A stretch of DNA of 64,000 bases from Nemopilema nomurai (lineage: Eukaryota; Cnidaria; Scyphozoa; Rhizostomeae; Rhizostomatidae): assembly GCA_003864495.1 (NCBI GenBank), contig ML133383.1, forward strand, positions 7,734,880 through 7,798,879, read 5' to 3'. The position numbers were made by a program, and so were the translations under genes. Shown one piece after another: positions 1 to 22,400 of the stretch. Within the stretch, counting starts at the first letter, position 1; every line of letters begins with the position of its first letter. The notes beneath the pieces are model-generated. The model was not told the origin of the DNA, did not search any database, and saw only the letters and a list, made by a program, of their open reading frames with translations.

Positions 1-1724
1 ATCAAGCTGGTGTAAACTTTGCCCGAGGTTTGAAACTATAAAATATATTCAAATGGTAAAATCATGAATGATTGAGATGATAAAACATTGTATCCCAGGA
101 TTATCCATATTCTGCCAGTTGCTAAGTATATATTTATATATCATGTCAAATTTTTTAATATAGAAAAGAGAGACTGAAAATGAGAATTACTTTGATGATC
201 TGGTTTATTTATTACTGGTGAAGATTCTCTTCTCGCTGGGGTATCCATGTTTTCAGCATCCTTTAAAATTTGTATATTCTTGTTGTCCACCTTAATACAG
301 ATAGATACAATAAAATAGATACAGAATAATATTTCCTCAGTTAAAAACAAACAAACAGCCCTACAATTAAAACATGAAATTTGCATGCACACAACACAAG
401 TCATCATAGAATGTTACAGCACATTACAACATAAAACAGGGGAATAATAATTAATCACCCTCAAAGCAGGTAGAAAGAATAAATAATATTATTTCAAAGG
501 CACTCCAATCAAAGCATTGAAACCAAAACATTCTTATGAATGTGTAGCTAGAGCTGAATCAAACTCATCATAGAGTCTATGTTCTCATAGCCCTTACATT
601 AGCATCAGCCTTGAGCAATACAAAAAGGGGAATTTTTGGCTAATTTACAAAAAATGACAGCTCTTTACAACTATTAAATGCATATGCCATGCTAAGTAAA
701 TTTAATTTGCATACCACTTCAACAATGTGTGATATAAGCTGTAGTTTTTCATCTCCAAACTCTTGACTTTTCACCAGACACCTCTGAATTTTTGTTAGAT
801 AGCGCTGCTTGACAGTTTGATCATGTGATGAATTGTACTGATCTAGCAGATTTGAGATCTGACTCAGTTTGCCTAGAGAATCAATAAACACTTGACAACA
901 ACAACAGAAAGATAAAGGCATCAATATTTGAGCCATAGTTAGATAAATACATTCCTTTAATAGCTCATTTTTATTGATACCTATAAAGCTAATTGGAAAT
1001 ACAACCTGAAAGTACTTCATCAAAAAACATTTCAATTTGGTAATTATCAAACTAATTCACAGAGAAACTATATTCAACATTGAACTAGTAACAAGATATC
1101 ACACATATTGTTTCTATACCTCTGTATTGCAAGTCTAGTTCTCTGAGTTGAGAAATGCTTCTTTGAACATCATCTGGCAATGAATCTATACCTGAAATAG
1201 ATAATAAAAATTTGTTTTAACAAGACAACAATATTTAATAATAAACACTGTAGCCAGATTGAATACTTGAGAAAAGGTTTCTATGCTTGAGAACTAAAAA
1301 TCATCACTGCAATGCAATTACATCAAAATCTGTCCAACTTTTTTTTAAGATCACAGTCTTCAATTTAACACCTACTGCATTTGATACAGATGCAAAGATT
1401 CTTTAACAAATACATAATTACCAAAGAAATAAGCTGTACTTTCATTACTATGGGAAACAAAAAGCCATCTTTGTTATCTTCGTAATTCAAATAAACAAAT
1501 TTCAAAGTTCTCGCAATTAACATTTGATTTTCAGTCATTAGATACTGCTAGAGGTTACACATTGATGATTTGTGTTAAAATTGTTAGCACCGGCCAATTG
1601 TATTAGTTCAAGAGCGAAGGTTTACTAACTACATCAGAATCGATTTTCAATACTTACAATCAATGTAATGTTCTATGAATACAGCAGATGGAGAAACAGC
1701 CTCTACCAAATTTACACCGCTCAT
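1..1724 (-). CDS. ING1/ING2-type inhibitor of growth protein (partial, 5' exons)
   Basis: ING proteins read H3K4me3 through a C-terminal PHD finger and target histone acetyltransferase or deacetylase complexes in the nucleus. Coding exons read on the minus strand: 1724-1658 (start ATG at 1724-1722, A at -3), 1191-1120, 890-715, and a fourth starting at 290 whose 3' end is unclear (the frame stays open to 141; possible donors at about 200 and 185). Phases agree at all three junctions. The joined protein shows the ING N-terminal domain: FIEHYIDCIDSLPDDVQRS, LRELDLQY, then QRCLVKSQEFGDEKLQLIS and VEVVDNKN, matching the ING1/2 pattern (SQELGDEKIQ...VENR) better than ING3 or ING4/5. The acceptor of exon 3 is AAG, which is weaker than usual. 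The PHD finger is not in the window and must lie beyond position 1. Exon 4 is the least certain; the first three are solid. Confidence 0.85.
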
Positions 1725-2263
1725 AATTCGCGGAAGTTCCAGAATCTACAACAAAAGGTATGTAACCAGTGCTATCATAATAGGCCGGGCTGCCGGTGGG
1801 GGTACAAAACTAATAATTCCAATCGCTGGTAAAAGAGAAAAGTACTCGAGCGATGCACGCACGAAACTAGTTTCGATACACGGGAAAAGAAGGTTTTTAG
1901 GAGCTCTAAGTCCTTTGCCCGATTGCTGGGTGAGTTAGGCCCAGCTAAAACAAGGAGAAATCAAAGACATTTTATAACATGCGTTTTTCTAAGCAGAGCG
2001 CGTATATAACACTCACCTTTAAAAAACTATTGATTCTTAGACATTTGAAAGAGTCCTTTGCCAACCCCGAAGGTTCTTTACCTGAGATTTCAAAATGTAA
2101 TTAGTAGATCGTAGACAGTCTTGAAAACTGGAACACGTAAAGTCAAAATCTCAATTCAAACATCCAACCATCCCGCCTCGAAACGACTACAACAACATGT
2201 TTTGAGTTATTCAGAAGTACCTCATGTAATCCGTAGTCATGAGGTCTCTCCCCTTACACTTAA

Positions 2264-2635
2264 CGTAAATCCTCGAATTAGCCCCCTGGGGGCTTATTTA
2301 TTTTTGATATTTTTGGATGGGGGCTTATTCGAGGGGGGGGGGTTTATAAAATTTCTTGAAACATGCCACATAAAAATATAATTTTTGAAAATTCTTTCTT
2401 TTCATAATATAAAAAATAACCTAAGTATAAAGTAACATTTGATTAAATTATTAACAAAAATATAAATTTTTGTGTTAACTCACTAAAATGCCAGAGGCAA
2501 CCTCAGGAGCCAAAAATCATCAAACCGAGGGGGGGCTTATTCGAAGGGGGGCTTATTGAAAATTTTTAGTTCTAGGGTGTGGGCTTATTCGAGGGGGGGG
2601 GGCTTTTTCGAGGGGGGGCAATTAGAGGATTTACG
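2264..2635. mobile_element. MITE-like element with terminal inverted repeats and G-rich core
   Basis: The left end at 2264 (cgtaaatcctcgaattagcc) and the reverse complement of the right end near 2635 (cgtaaatcctctaattgccc) match with two differences over 20 bases. The dinucleotide ta sits just outside both ends within a base or two, so a TA target duplication is possible. The core holds at least four degenerate copies of a gggggcttattcgaggggg unit in direct orientation, and no coding capacity. The ends and TA flank suggest a Tc1/mariner-type non-autonomous element. The family assignment is inference. Confidence 0.6.
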
Positions 2636-2639
2636 GTAT

Positions 2640-2835
2640 TGTCTTTCTTGAGAAGTAAAGAAAAAAATTAGCAAAAAATAATAAAAAATAAATTTGATAA
2701 AGAATTAGTGGTAAAAAGGAAACAAGTAATGAGGCTAGAAAAAAGAAGGAAGGAAAGGAAGAAATAAGCAAACAAACAAACAAGCAAACGATGAAAGAAA
2801 AAAAGGAAAGAAAGAGGGAAGGAATGAAAGACGTC
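2640..2835. repeat. Purine-rich low-complexity tract
   Basis: The plus strand is almost entirely A and G, with gaaa, ggaa and caaa motifs including several caaa units around 2770-2790. It abuts the inverted-repeat element at 2264-2635. The minus-strand open frame across it (2631-2912) is a composition artefact rich in F, S and L. Confidence 0.7.
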
Positions 2836-4079
2836 TGCATGAGTGGAGGCAGCACTAGAGGGCCTGTAAGGCTAACTGGCAATAGCATTTGCTCAAAATT
2901 CGTGCGAATCACGCACGATCTTCCGTTGTTTTTGCGAAGCTAACTACATTGCTGGATTATATGGATGATAAAACGCTCTGCCTAACAGTTTGTTGAAAGC
3001 TTATTTAGTTCCATTACAGAATCCCCGATCTATGGGGGTGATGCTGGACTATGGCCCCTACTTTTTGCAAATTGTATCGAATTGTAGCCCATTTTAGTTC
3101 TTTCCGTTGTGTTTTTTACATCAAAGTTTGGCTCCCCCTTTGTTTGCTCTTATCGAAGATTCGTTTCATTTCATACTTACATGAGTTTTATACTTGAATG
3201 TTTGCTAAAAAAAACTTGGAAATATCAAGCAGGATTTTGGTTAATGATGACCTTGCACTTAGACATGCTTCAATTTGCACTTAGACATTTCTCAGCCACC
3301 AAAAAACACTGTTTGGCAAACAGTTCGAGACTTACGTTTATACAAGACTTTATCTTAAATATGATGTCTGGATGGAAAAAGTCGATCAACAGATTTGGGT
3401 TACAAAAAATTCTGATCGGGAAATGTGACAGCCTGTGGGACTGATAATAAATGTTGCCGGTTCTTCAAGAGTTTTGGCAGCAATGGTAGAGAAAATGAAC
3501 AGAATGGGTGAAACACCAGCACGAAGTTTAAAATACCAGTCTGGTTCCTACAGTTACGATAAATGTGCAGCCGAGATTTGTGTTAGTGGTGACTACAACG
3601 CAGCAGACCATGATATTTTAATTCAAATGTTCAAACCTCTCTTGATGTTTATCACAGTTACAAACCTTTTTATTTATGTCTTCCGTTCTTTCCATTGTTT
3701 TCTATATAGACAAAAATTTGCAATAAGGGTTTGTATGGTTTTGATACAGATTACGTAAACAAGAACGCCAGGAAATCAGGTGATCTTGTTTTTCGGAAGG
3801 CGATTTCACGTAAACAGTAATCAATCAACGAGACGATCGAGATGATTAATTGTGATTACACGCTGATTACACTGTGCTCATGCTGAATTCAAAACTAGGC
3901 CCTGGCAGAAACTCTTCTCTGTCGTGATCCGAGGGCGACGCACTAGAAACTCACACGAGAAGTTTGACAGCAATAAGAATAAATAATGACAATGGGATGT
4001 GTCAGATTCCGTTAGGCCCTAGCACAGATGCCTTTGCCATTTGAACGTTGCTCTAGCTGCAGTCAAACTTTACTCAATC

Positions 4080-13734
<9,655 letters not shown>

Positions 13735-16469
13735 TCCTGCTTTACAACCTTCGGTTTTTTAATTTCCCAGTCTTAAATGAGAACGTTATTTTTCTCTTTG
13801 CTATGCCAGAGATATCCTCCTTTTTAGATTTTAAATCGCGATTTTTCGTTGACAGTAAAAGTCTGTACCCCACCCTTAAACTGTGGGATATATAACCGCA
13901 AATTTGACAGAACTAATATGTGAATTCTCTGTCACTTGTTTTAAGAGAAATTTAATGGAAAACCATTTCAATTTATTACATTCTATTCAAATGGCAATGG
14001 CGTTGCTAGACGGAACCCGCCATTATTGTTGACGAAGTCTTGAAGACGAACAGCCGAATTTTAGAAAGATTACGTCGTCATGATATGTAATCGATGAAAT
14101 GAAACTTATCAAATTGAAAAATGTAATATTTGCTTAACGCTGCGACACGAAGCCGGACCAGAAAACTGTCTGTTGATTTGTTTGATATTTTGCATTACCT
14201 AACAAACGGTTAGTAATTCATTTGACTTTAAAAATATGACTTTACTCAATTGTGTAAGTAGAGTATTGTTTATCTTGCTGCCAATGTATGTAGTTTGCAT
14301 CGAGAGACATGCTCTTTATGTAGAGATGCATGTCCTGTGCAAAGTAACCTTAATCGGGTCACGTCCTACCATTGGCTGTAGCACCAGTATCCGCTTTTGT
14401 AAACATTTAGCTTGGATGGGGACTAGAATGAAGGCTTTCATCCGTGCGAAAAAACTTGAATATCCAATTTTTTCAGGCGCAAAGTTTTTTGTTTAATTTT
14501 AGTTTGCCTTTAGCAATAGCAGTTGATGACGTTTTTCTCGTGAAATGGCATAAACCTTTACCATAATTATTTTTTATTCGACCTTTAAACGAGACAACAA
14601 TTGAAAATTGTAATGAAACAGCTAGCTATTGTGATGGTTGAATCCCGTTTGATATGTTCAGTGCTCGTTGATACGTTTTCTTTGCTAGATATGTTGCATT
14701 TTCAGTTGCATGTTGCATCATCACGTGATTGGTAATCGATACACAAAGCTACGTCATCAACACATATTCGCAACCATTTAAAGGTTAAGAAGGAACATCG
14801 CAAGCAATAAAAAACGAACGATCACTTCCTGATCTTATCCATTTATTGCTTGTTTCGCCCTCCCCAAGCTGATTCGGCTGCACAGCCAATGTCACTCGTC
14901 TTTTATTTTGTGTTGTGACGGAAGTAGAGTTAGCAATTTTATTTATTAAACTCCTTTTTGTATTTTCATGTAGTTGCGATCTATGGCTATTAATCGTTCA
15001 ACATGCAAAACATTGCATACCCTGAATGCGTTGTATAATTGAGGGCCCTCTTGTGAACTGCAACCATGAACGTAGATACGTCTATGGTTGAAAGCAAGAA
15101 AGAACTGTTAGTTGTTAAGTAGTTAAGACGCTGTCAATTGTAAAACTGACAATGTCAAAGCAACAGATAATAGGTGTATAAAAACTTGCTGTCCTGGTAC
15201 AAATATTATGGTTATGCGTCATAGTGTCATAGGTCAAATGCTAAAGGTGACGTAATTATGGCGAATCTGAAACTTGCTTAATCTGTTGAGAACACGGCTT
15301 CTTCCATTCATTACTGGCAATCTCTGATCCTTGGAATTCTTCATTTAGAAAGTTGGAAATAATATGCAGTATAGCCAAGGAATCAAAAGATCTTCATATA
15401 AGCAAAAATTCTGAAAAAAAATTTTTAAGAATCAAACAAATGAGAGATAAAGAGCTAAGAAGAATTGTTTCTTCTTGAAATTCTTGACAATAAGATAAAG
15501 TTCAGCTGAAATACTAAAGTTTCTTATATCAAATGAAAATCCAAAAGTATCATGAAATGGGAGAGTCTGTTAATCTGATCCACATCCTTTTACACTTCTA
15601 GCGTCTTCGGGTACACACCCTTCCCTAGCTTTGCACAATTTTTTTTTAAGCAGACACCTTTGATTTATCAATCTCGTCCCTTGCATTCGTTGTTAAGCTG
15701 GCAAACATAACCTGTAATTGACTCCGGTGCGTTTTCCCCCACAAGAATCCTGGCTTCTTTTGGTTGGCAAAAAGTCAAAATATACCAAAAGCAAAGTCTT
15801 AACAAGGTTGGGTTGGCTTAATAACTAATTGATGTGCAGTTTTTTAAAATTAAAAATAAAATTGGACTTTCGGAAATAGCATTGGCACTTTCACACACCA
15901 TCAAATGAATAAACATAGCTAGTGATGCTAAACCAATCTGGAATGTCGTAAGTTCAAAAAATATGTGCCTTGAAACATCCACTTTACTTGAAATTAATGG
16001 GGGCATCAGCTTCTGTCTGCAAAATATGCTAAATCCCTTGGTTGAAATCTAATGCAATGACAGTTAGAAACCACCCTGCAAAGTTGACACTCCCTCTTGA
16101 CATTCAAGCCTGAAAACAACGTGATACAAAGAACGGGTATTCCATCACACAAGTTTGCTGAATGAAACGTTCTAAATAAATATTATCTGACTTATCTTGA
16201 CAATTAGATGCACAATTGACAAATATAGATTGACGAATGGACGAAGATTGACAATTAGGACGACGACAATAAAATACATTGTTTGTAATTTTATTTAATA
16301 ATGACACTCCAGTGTAACACTATTCCAGTTTGATAAACCCAATATTAAATCGCATTTTAAGTTCGATAAAGAAGCGCTATAACTTGGTGCATAAATGGTG
16401 TTCATACGACCAAAAAATTTCAGATTCATTAACCTCGTTTTGGAACCGAGGACTGTAGAAACAGAAGAA
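13735..16469. other. Intergenic stretch between cyclin Y and STRIP
   Basis: This holds the cyclin Y 3' UTR and the STRIP promoter and 5' UTR. No close AATAAA follows the cyclin Y stop; the first clear one I see is at 14806-14811, over 1 kb away. Small open frames (14236-14496, 15818-16006, 16104-16307) show no known family. I see no RNA gene or mobile element here. Confidence 0.55.
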
Positions 16470-19400
16470 ATGGCTGACAGCCAAATCCAACCTGGATCTG
16501 GGGAGGGGCGAAAGAATGTACCAAAACTAAGAGAACTTTTAAGAAGACAGCGACGAGATTCTGAGGTAAATCAAATAATTTATCAGGCTTCTTTTTCGAA
16601 TGTTTTACTGTTACGATAACTGGTTTAATAGGCAGTTGTTGGTAAACAACTTGAGACCTCAAATAATGGAAAGTCAGCTGTACTTCAGCTTAAATGTAAT
16701 TGCTAGCTGACAACATATGCCAAATTTTATTTGATTGACTACTATATAAGCTGAGAAATACCTCTGTATAAAAACATTGAGAAACTGCGTATTTCAAGAT
16801 GTTTACATCAAGAGTGAATTTTTTTAGTTTTCGACAAACTGTAACCGTAAAGCTATTAATTAGTTTAGAGTTTTCAAAAATATATATGGCATAACATCAT
16901 ATTTTGTATCCCAGAACTACATGGTTAACATGAGCTTAGGGTGTAGCTGCCCATGTCGGTCTGTTGTCTGCTAAGACTGAAGTTGCCTTGTATTGAAGAT
17001 TGTCAGCAAGCCACTTTGTCTCTTGGCATGAAACCATCTTGTTGATCTTTTTGGTTTCTATATGACATCTCTTTCATACACCTGCAAAGCTGCATTTTGT
17101 TAACTCCTAATTTGGAGAAAGTTCTTGTTTCTCAGTTATGTGTAGCATATGGCTCTGCTTTCAAGATTTCCGCACACAGTATTAATGACAATTTAATGCA
17201 AAGCATAGTTCCCAACTTTTGAAAGGCCCATTTGAAGACCCATTTCTTATTCAATACTGCTGTCTTCTTGCTACCCACTCTGAACTCAGTGTTATATGAT
17301 TGTGAACTACTCAATATCATTCACCTCAAGGGCATCTGTTTTGCTAATTTGTCTTGAACTCATGTTTTAAAGTTTGCAGTTAAAGCTGTTAGTTTCTGCA
17401 TATCATACATTAAGTTCTTTACATCAATTTTTATACCTTTCAGAAGAAATTAAGTTTAGCTTAATCTTAATTAAGTTTAGCTTAATCGTTAGTCTCCCCT
17501 TACATCAGGAATGTGTTGTTGATTTTCAAATTTCTGCTGCCATGTATGATACTTTAGAATGTTTTCAGTGTGATTCTCTTTGCAAGTTTTGCTTTCTATC
17601 ATTTCAGGGCCAGAATGAAGCTCCTTCGTTGGATTTCATTTATTCAGATACAGACTCACTGATGAATGAACTTGCTGGTTTGTACATTGCTTGTAATTTT
17701 TTATCAATCACATCTTCCCTTCATCTTTTTCATCTATTTACTGGAAGATTTCTAAAGTAACAGAATTTTAATGATCATTGAAACAAATGAGCTAAGAAAT
17801 TAATTAGTGATTCAGATTTGTTTAAGTACAACATGTTCGCTAAAGTCATTGTCCTTTTCTTTACCTGAAGCTTTAGCAAACATTGTTTCAAGGAATTGGC
17901 TTAAAAAAGCCAATTTTGCATTCTTTTGCAAGTCATGCCAGGGTGTTGAGTTTTTATACACTTTCTGATATGCTAAATTCTTGAGAAGGGACTTTGAATG
18001 AAGGATTTTTAATTGTGTGTTTACATTCAGTAGTTTTAGAAGCTATATAGAAACTAGCATTGTGCAAAGACCAAATGAAAATGCCTAGAATCTATTCAAT
18101 TGTTAAAGTTATAGTTGCCAATTGAATAAGTTGGAAAAAAATGATTGATTATATCATTGTGAACTAATGTTAGGAACAGTCAGATGTTGAACAGATAAAT
18201 TAGATTATATTCATTTGCTGTATTGTGTCATATTGGGTTAAACAAAAAATAGAGGACCTTATGTTTTTCCCTGGAGATCTACAGCTTGTTTGTTTTATTT
18301 CAGCCAGTACCACAAGGTAGCCCAAAATTGTCAATTTTATCATTTTTGTGTCTAATTGTGCATGTTTCAAATGTATATATTGAACATAGACATGTTTGTT
18401 TTCTCTTTTTTTAGAACTCTACAGTTACACAGAGCAAAGTGAGTTTGAACAAAATGCTCAAGCATTTTATGAAAGCATCACAGAAAGCGGTAAGATGTCA
18501 TGATTTGTATGAATTTGTTTTGATCTTATAATCAATCTTGGTCCTGGAATATGTTTGGGTCATTGTTTTCTAGTATCCCTCAAGATGATGCTATTTTAGC
18601 TACAGTGAACACATTTAAACTTTTCTAACCTTTTTTCAAACTTAGTGCTGAAGTTTTTTCTCACCCACAAACTCCCAAATTTTCCTAATTTGGCAAATGT
18701 ATTAACCAGCTTTCCTCCCAGGCAAACTGACACCCTTTCATAATCCACCTTAAAGAAAAAGGCAGTATTTGGTAGACAAAGATCCACTGTTTTTTTTACC
18801 TGCATGAACAAAAGTATTAGTAGATTTGGAATCACAAAGAGTAATTTTTGAAAACCATTGCTAACTGAACACCTCCTCTATTTGCTGTTTCACTTTTAAT
18901 AGAAAGCCAGCAATGGAGAGAGCTATCCCCAAAGCAGAAAAATCAGTACATGATGAGAATTTTAGACAGACTTGAAACTGTATCAGTGGAAGAAAGAAGA
19001 AATGCTGCTAGAGCTGTTCTTTATTTATGCCAAGGTAGGCATAGCAGTTTTACGAATGTGTTGAGTTCCAGCCTAATGCAGTAAATGCAGTCATATAGCC
19101 CACTAGAACCAAAAATAGTCAATCAAATGCAGTTAACAGTCCTCTTGAAACAATTTCCATAATTTTATTATTGCCCTGGTAGAGTTGGGCCAATAGAGTT
19201 GGGTATAAAATGTGACATTACCAAAACCTATTTTTTTGGAATTTTTAAATTTTAACCACGTAGCATAAAAGACCACCATGAAATACTTCTAAAAATGCAA
19301 AATTGATCAAATATCTCCAAAATCGGTTAAGATATGGCCAATGGAAGATTTAAAGTTTGATGAGGAAAGTTTGATGAATAGAGAGCAAAATAAGAGGTTT

Positions 19401-22400
19401 GATGGGGAAAGAGCTAATACACATGAAGCCATATCTCTGCCAATTTGTACCACAATAAAAAAGTTTTGCCTATTTAGAGTTTTTTCATGATGCCATTGTA
19501 GACTATGGGATGCAAATTCAGAGATTCTTACAAAAGATTTTTTTGTGATGTCATGGCTTTGAACTATATTTTGTTTCATTGGAGGTCTTTATGGAGTTGT
19601 TGTTTGGCGCAAAGTGTTGGATAGTTTTAGACAGCTAGCTACATATATTACTGATCAATCCATCAAGCTTTCTTGTCTGACACACTTTAGTTTATAGAAA
19701 ATATGAATGAAGAATAGAATAAGAGTTTGTAAAGTGAAAACCCAATAGTAGATCTGAAAATGATCATCATAGTTTATGGTGCAATTTTTTTCGTTTGTCA
19801 AAGTACCTGTTTCTACTTTGCTGTGTTTTTGGTGTAGAGTTGATTGAAGGCATCTTTTTGAGGAGCATGTTAAAAAATTGTTTTTTTTTAATGTGTAGGT
19901 ATATCCCATGTTTAGAAATTTTGACCATTTGATGCCCAAAAGTCACCCAATTCGTTGTTAAAATTTGCCTTAATTGTTATAGGGGCTCAAAACGTTTTGT
20001 ACCAGAAAGGGTATGAAAATGCTCCATCACCCAAGTGGTCCTCGCCTTCAAACATTCAGCTGTATAAATGAATAATAACCTAGAATTTGATTGAATTCTA
20101 TAAATTTATGCTTTTTAATTTTTGAAAGGTATGTCTAAAGAATCGAGATGCGAAGAAGATCTTCTACCCACAGTACGTCTTTTTTATGTAGTTGAAACAG
20201 TGTGGTTGGGTTTAATGCAGTGAAAAGGAGCGTGAATAAGTGGAAACCTTGGATTTGCTGTCTAGAATCACGCTCAAAATATGGTCAAGCCTAAACTTCA
20301 AATGCTTTTTACATTTAGTCACTGAAGACGTAAAAACCGCGCCAGTAGTCTTGTTCCAGGCACATTGGTTTAAAACATTCCATCTTCTGCGCGCTTGACC
20401 GGTGCTATTTTTGAAACCTAAGCCAAAAAACTACTATGGCTGTTAAGATATTAAGGCTATTTTAGGCTATTTTAATTGAACAGAAACCATTTGTTGTCGT
20501 TTGAAAATGTGCTTGGTATCAAATTTTTCATTATCGCTCCTAGAACACTCTTGGTATTCCGTTTTTTTTTCTAATGATTACCACTGATAGACGGTGGATT
20601 GCGATGTCTCAAAGTTAAGAAAAAGCAATGGTTGAATGGAAGTACGCATCTATTTTGTATTTACATTTCAGATTTCACAAAATGTTCTCCTCGTTTACCG
20701 GTCTGGGGTGTTTGCTGTCGTGCAACAGTTGTTGCTGATGGAAGCCGAGTAAGTGGAATCGCACAATAATTGATTTATTTGTGTTGTCGTTCAATGCCCT
20801 CAACTCGGCCCTGTTTTTACAATATGCTCTAATTTTCTTCAAGAAACATCGATTCAGTGCAGGCAGCTCTACAGAAGCCCTCGATTTCCATTGCTGATAG
20901 CATTGATTTGAGGTAAACACTCCAGTCCATCTCATCTCCAATGCAAAGCGTATTTGCATTATCTTTTGCTTTTCAAGATGATTTTCTAATCAGATTCGTG
21001 CTGTGCTCTGCTCCTTCTGCTAAAGATGTCATCTTTGTCTCGGAGTCTGGACCACTGTGTGCTTAAGTCAATAACATCGTCATTCCGATTCAATTGTAGC
21101 AACAGTTTGTTGCAAATTTTCGTTATTCATCTTTCAATTTTTGGAAGATGACCGTCAATTGTAAAAAGGAAGTCTTGCAGTTCATTAAATTGTTGTAGGC
21201 TGAAGTCTGCAATAAGCTTCTAAATGAAGGACTGATTGCTCGTTTTTGAAAGCATCAGCTATCAATAATCTTTGCACTTTGGGCTAGTACTGTCCTAAGA
21301 ATATTTATAGAATTGCTTGGATTAGATATGTTTAGAAATGATGCTTTGATGATTCCTGCAGAATATACATCAATATATTGTACACTGTGGTGGAGGTGAT
21401 CCGAATAAACCAATCAAAGTCCGAGGAAATGAACAAAGCTGCTGAGGGCCTAAGGATTGATTTGGGTGAGTTGTAGCTCAAGGTGTCTGTTTGCCTTTCT
21501 GGTTAACGTCAACGTAGTTCTGTTGATTTGGCCTCTTTATAGACCACGCCTTTAAGTCACAGAGCACCAAAGGGGGTAGTTACGAAATCCCACCCATTCC
21601 AACCAGGTCACATGACCAATTATTTCCGCTCATATTAATTCGCGAAAGATGCGTTGCGGTTGGAACAATTAACACGCTACATTTCGCTCCTACTAGATAG
21701 CCATAGCCTAATCATCATATGGCATAGGCCTAATTATTGACTAGGTTATTCTAGTGATGTTTTGAAAAGGCATATTGACATTTAGGTAATCAGACCTGTG
21801 TAAGAAGGGTTATCATTCTCGAAAAACCTCAGGCAAAAGATAAAACAGTTCTTGCGCAAACAGGATCATAGCTTCGAAGGCAGCCAAAGCACACAGCGCT
21901 ATATTTTGAATATTTCTCCGTGCGGATCTCTGTCCGTGCGGATCTCCGATGGTCATTGTATCACGTGACCTGGTTGGAACGGGTGGGATTTCGTAACTAT
22001 AACCAAAGGGCTTTCATCAAAGAAAGTCATTTTAAATGTTTTTAGTTTGGTACCTGCATGAAAACCCCAAGGAAATCTCTGAGCAGAGTGCCATTCACTG
22101 CATCTGCTAATGGGGCGAGAAAGAACAGCGCAAAGCTATATGCCTATTGAGATGATCATAATTGGACTGAATACACCTCAATGTCCCGCTCTGGCTAGTT
22201 TAAAACAGCATTAATTTGTGCCAACAGTGTTTCATATTAAGATTTCAACATTTGAACTTTTTTGTGGATTGCTACCCCAACCTCTCTTGCTGTTTCTCAT
22301 TTCAATCAAGGCAGTACATCAACGTATTTGAATTGCGTTTAGTTCTTTGCCAACTCCCATCAGTATCTGTATGAATTTTGTTCGGTAATGTTAGACCCTG

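Larger units (their letters stand above)
1725..4079. other. Intergenic stretch between ING and cyclin Y
   Basis: This is the divergent interval between the ING start (minus) and the cyclin Y start (plus), so both 5' regions lie here. It contains the inverted-repeat element at 2264-2635 and the purine-rich tract after it. Short open frames (such as those at 1675-1938, 3109-3444 and 3435-3758) show no recognisable family and no splice-compatible homology. No tRNA or other RNA gene was seen. Confidence 0.6.

Noticed and set aside
3109..3758. Two overlapping plus-strand open frames upstream of cyclin Y
   Set aside because: No family resemblance, no splice-compatible partner, and composition like the surrounding noncoding DNA.
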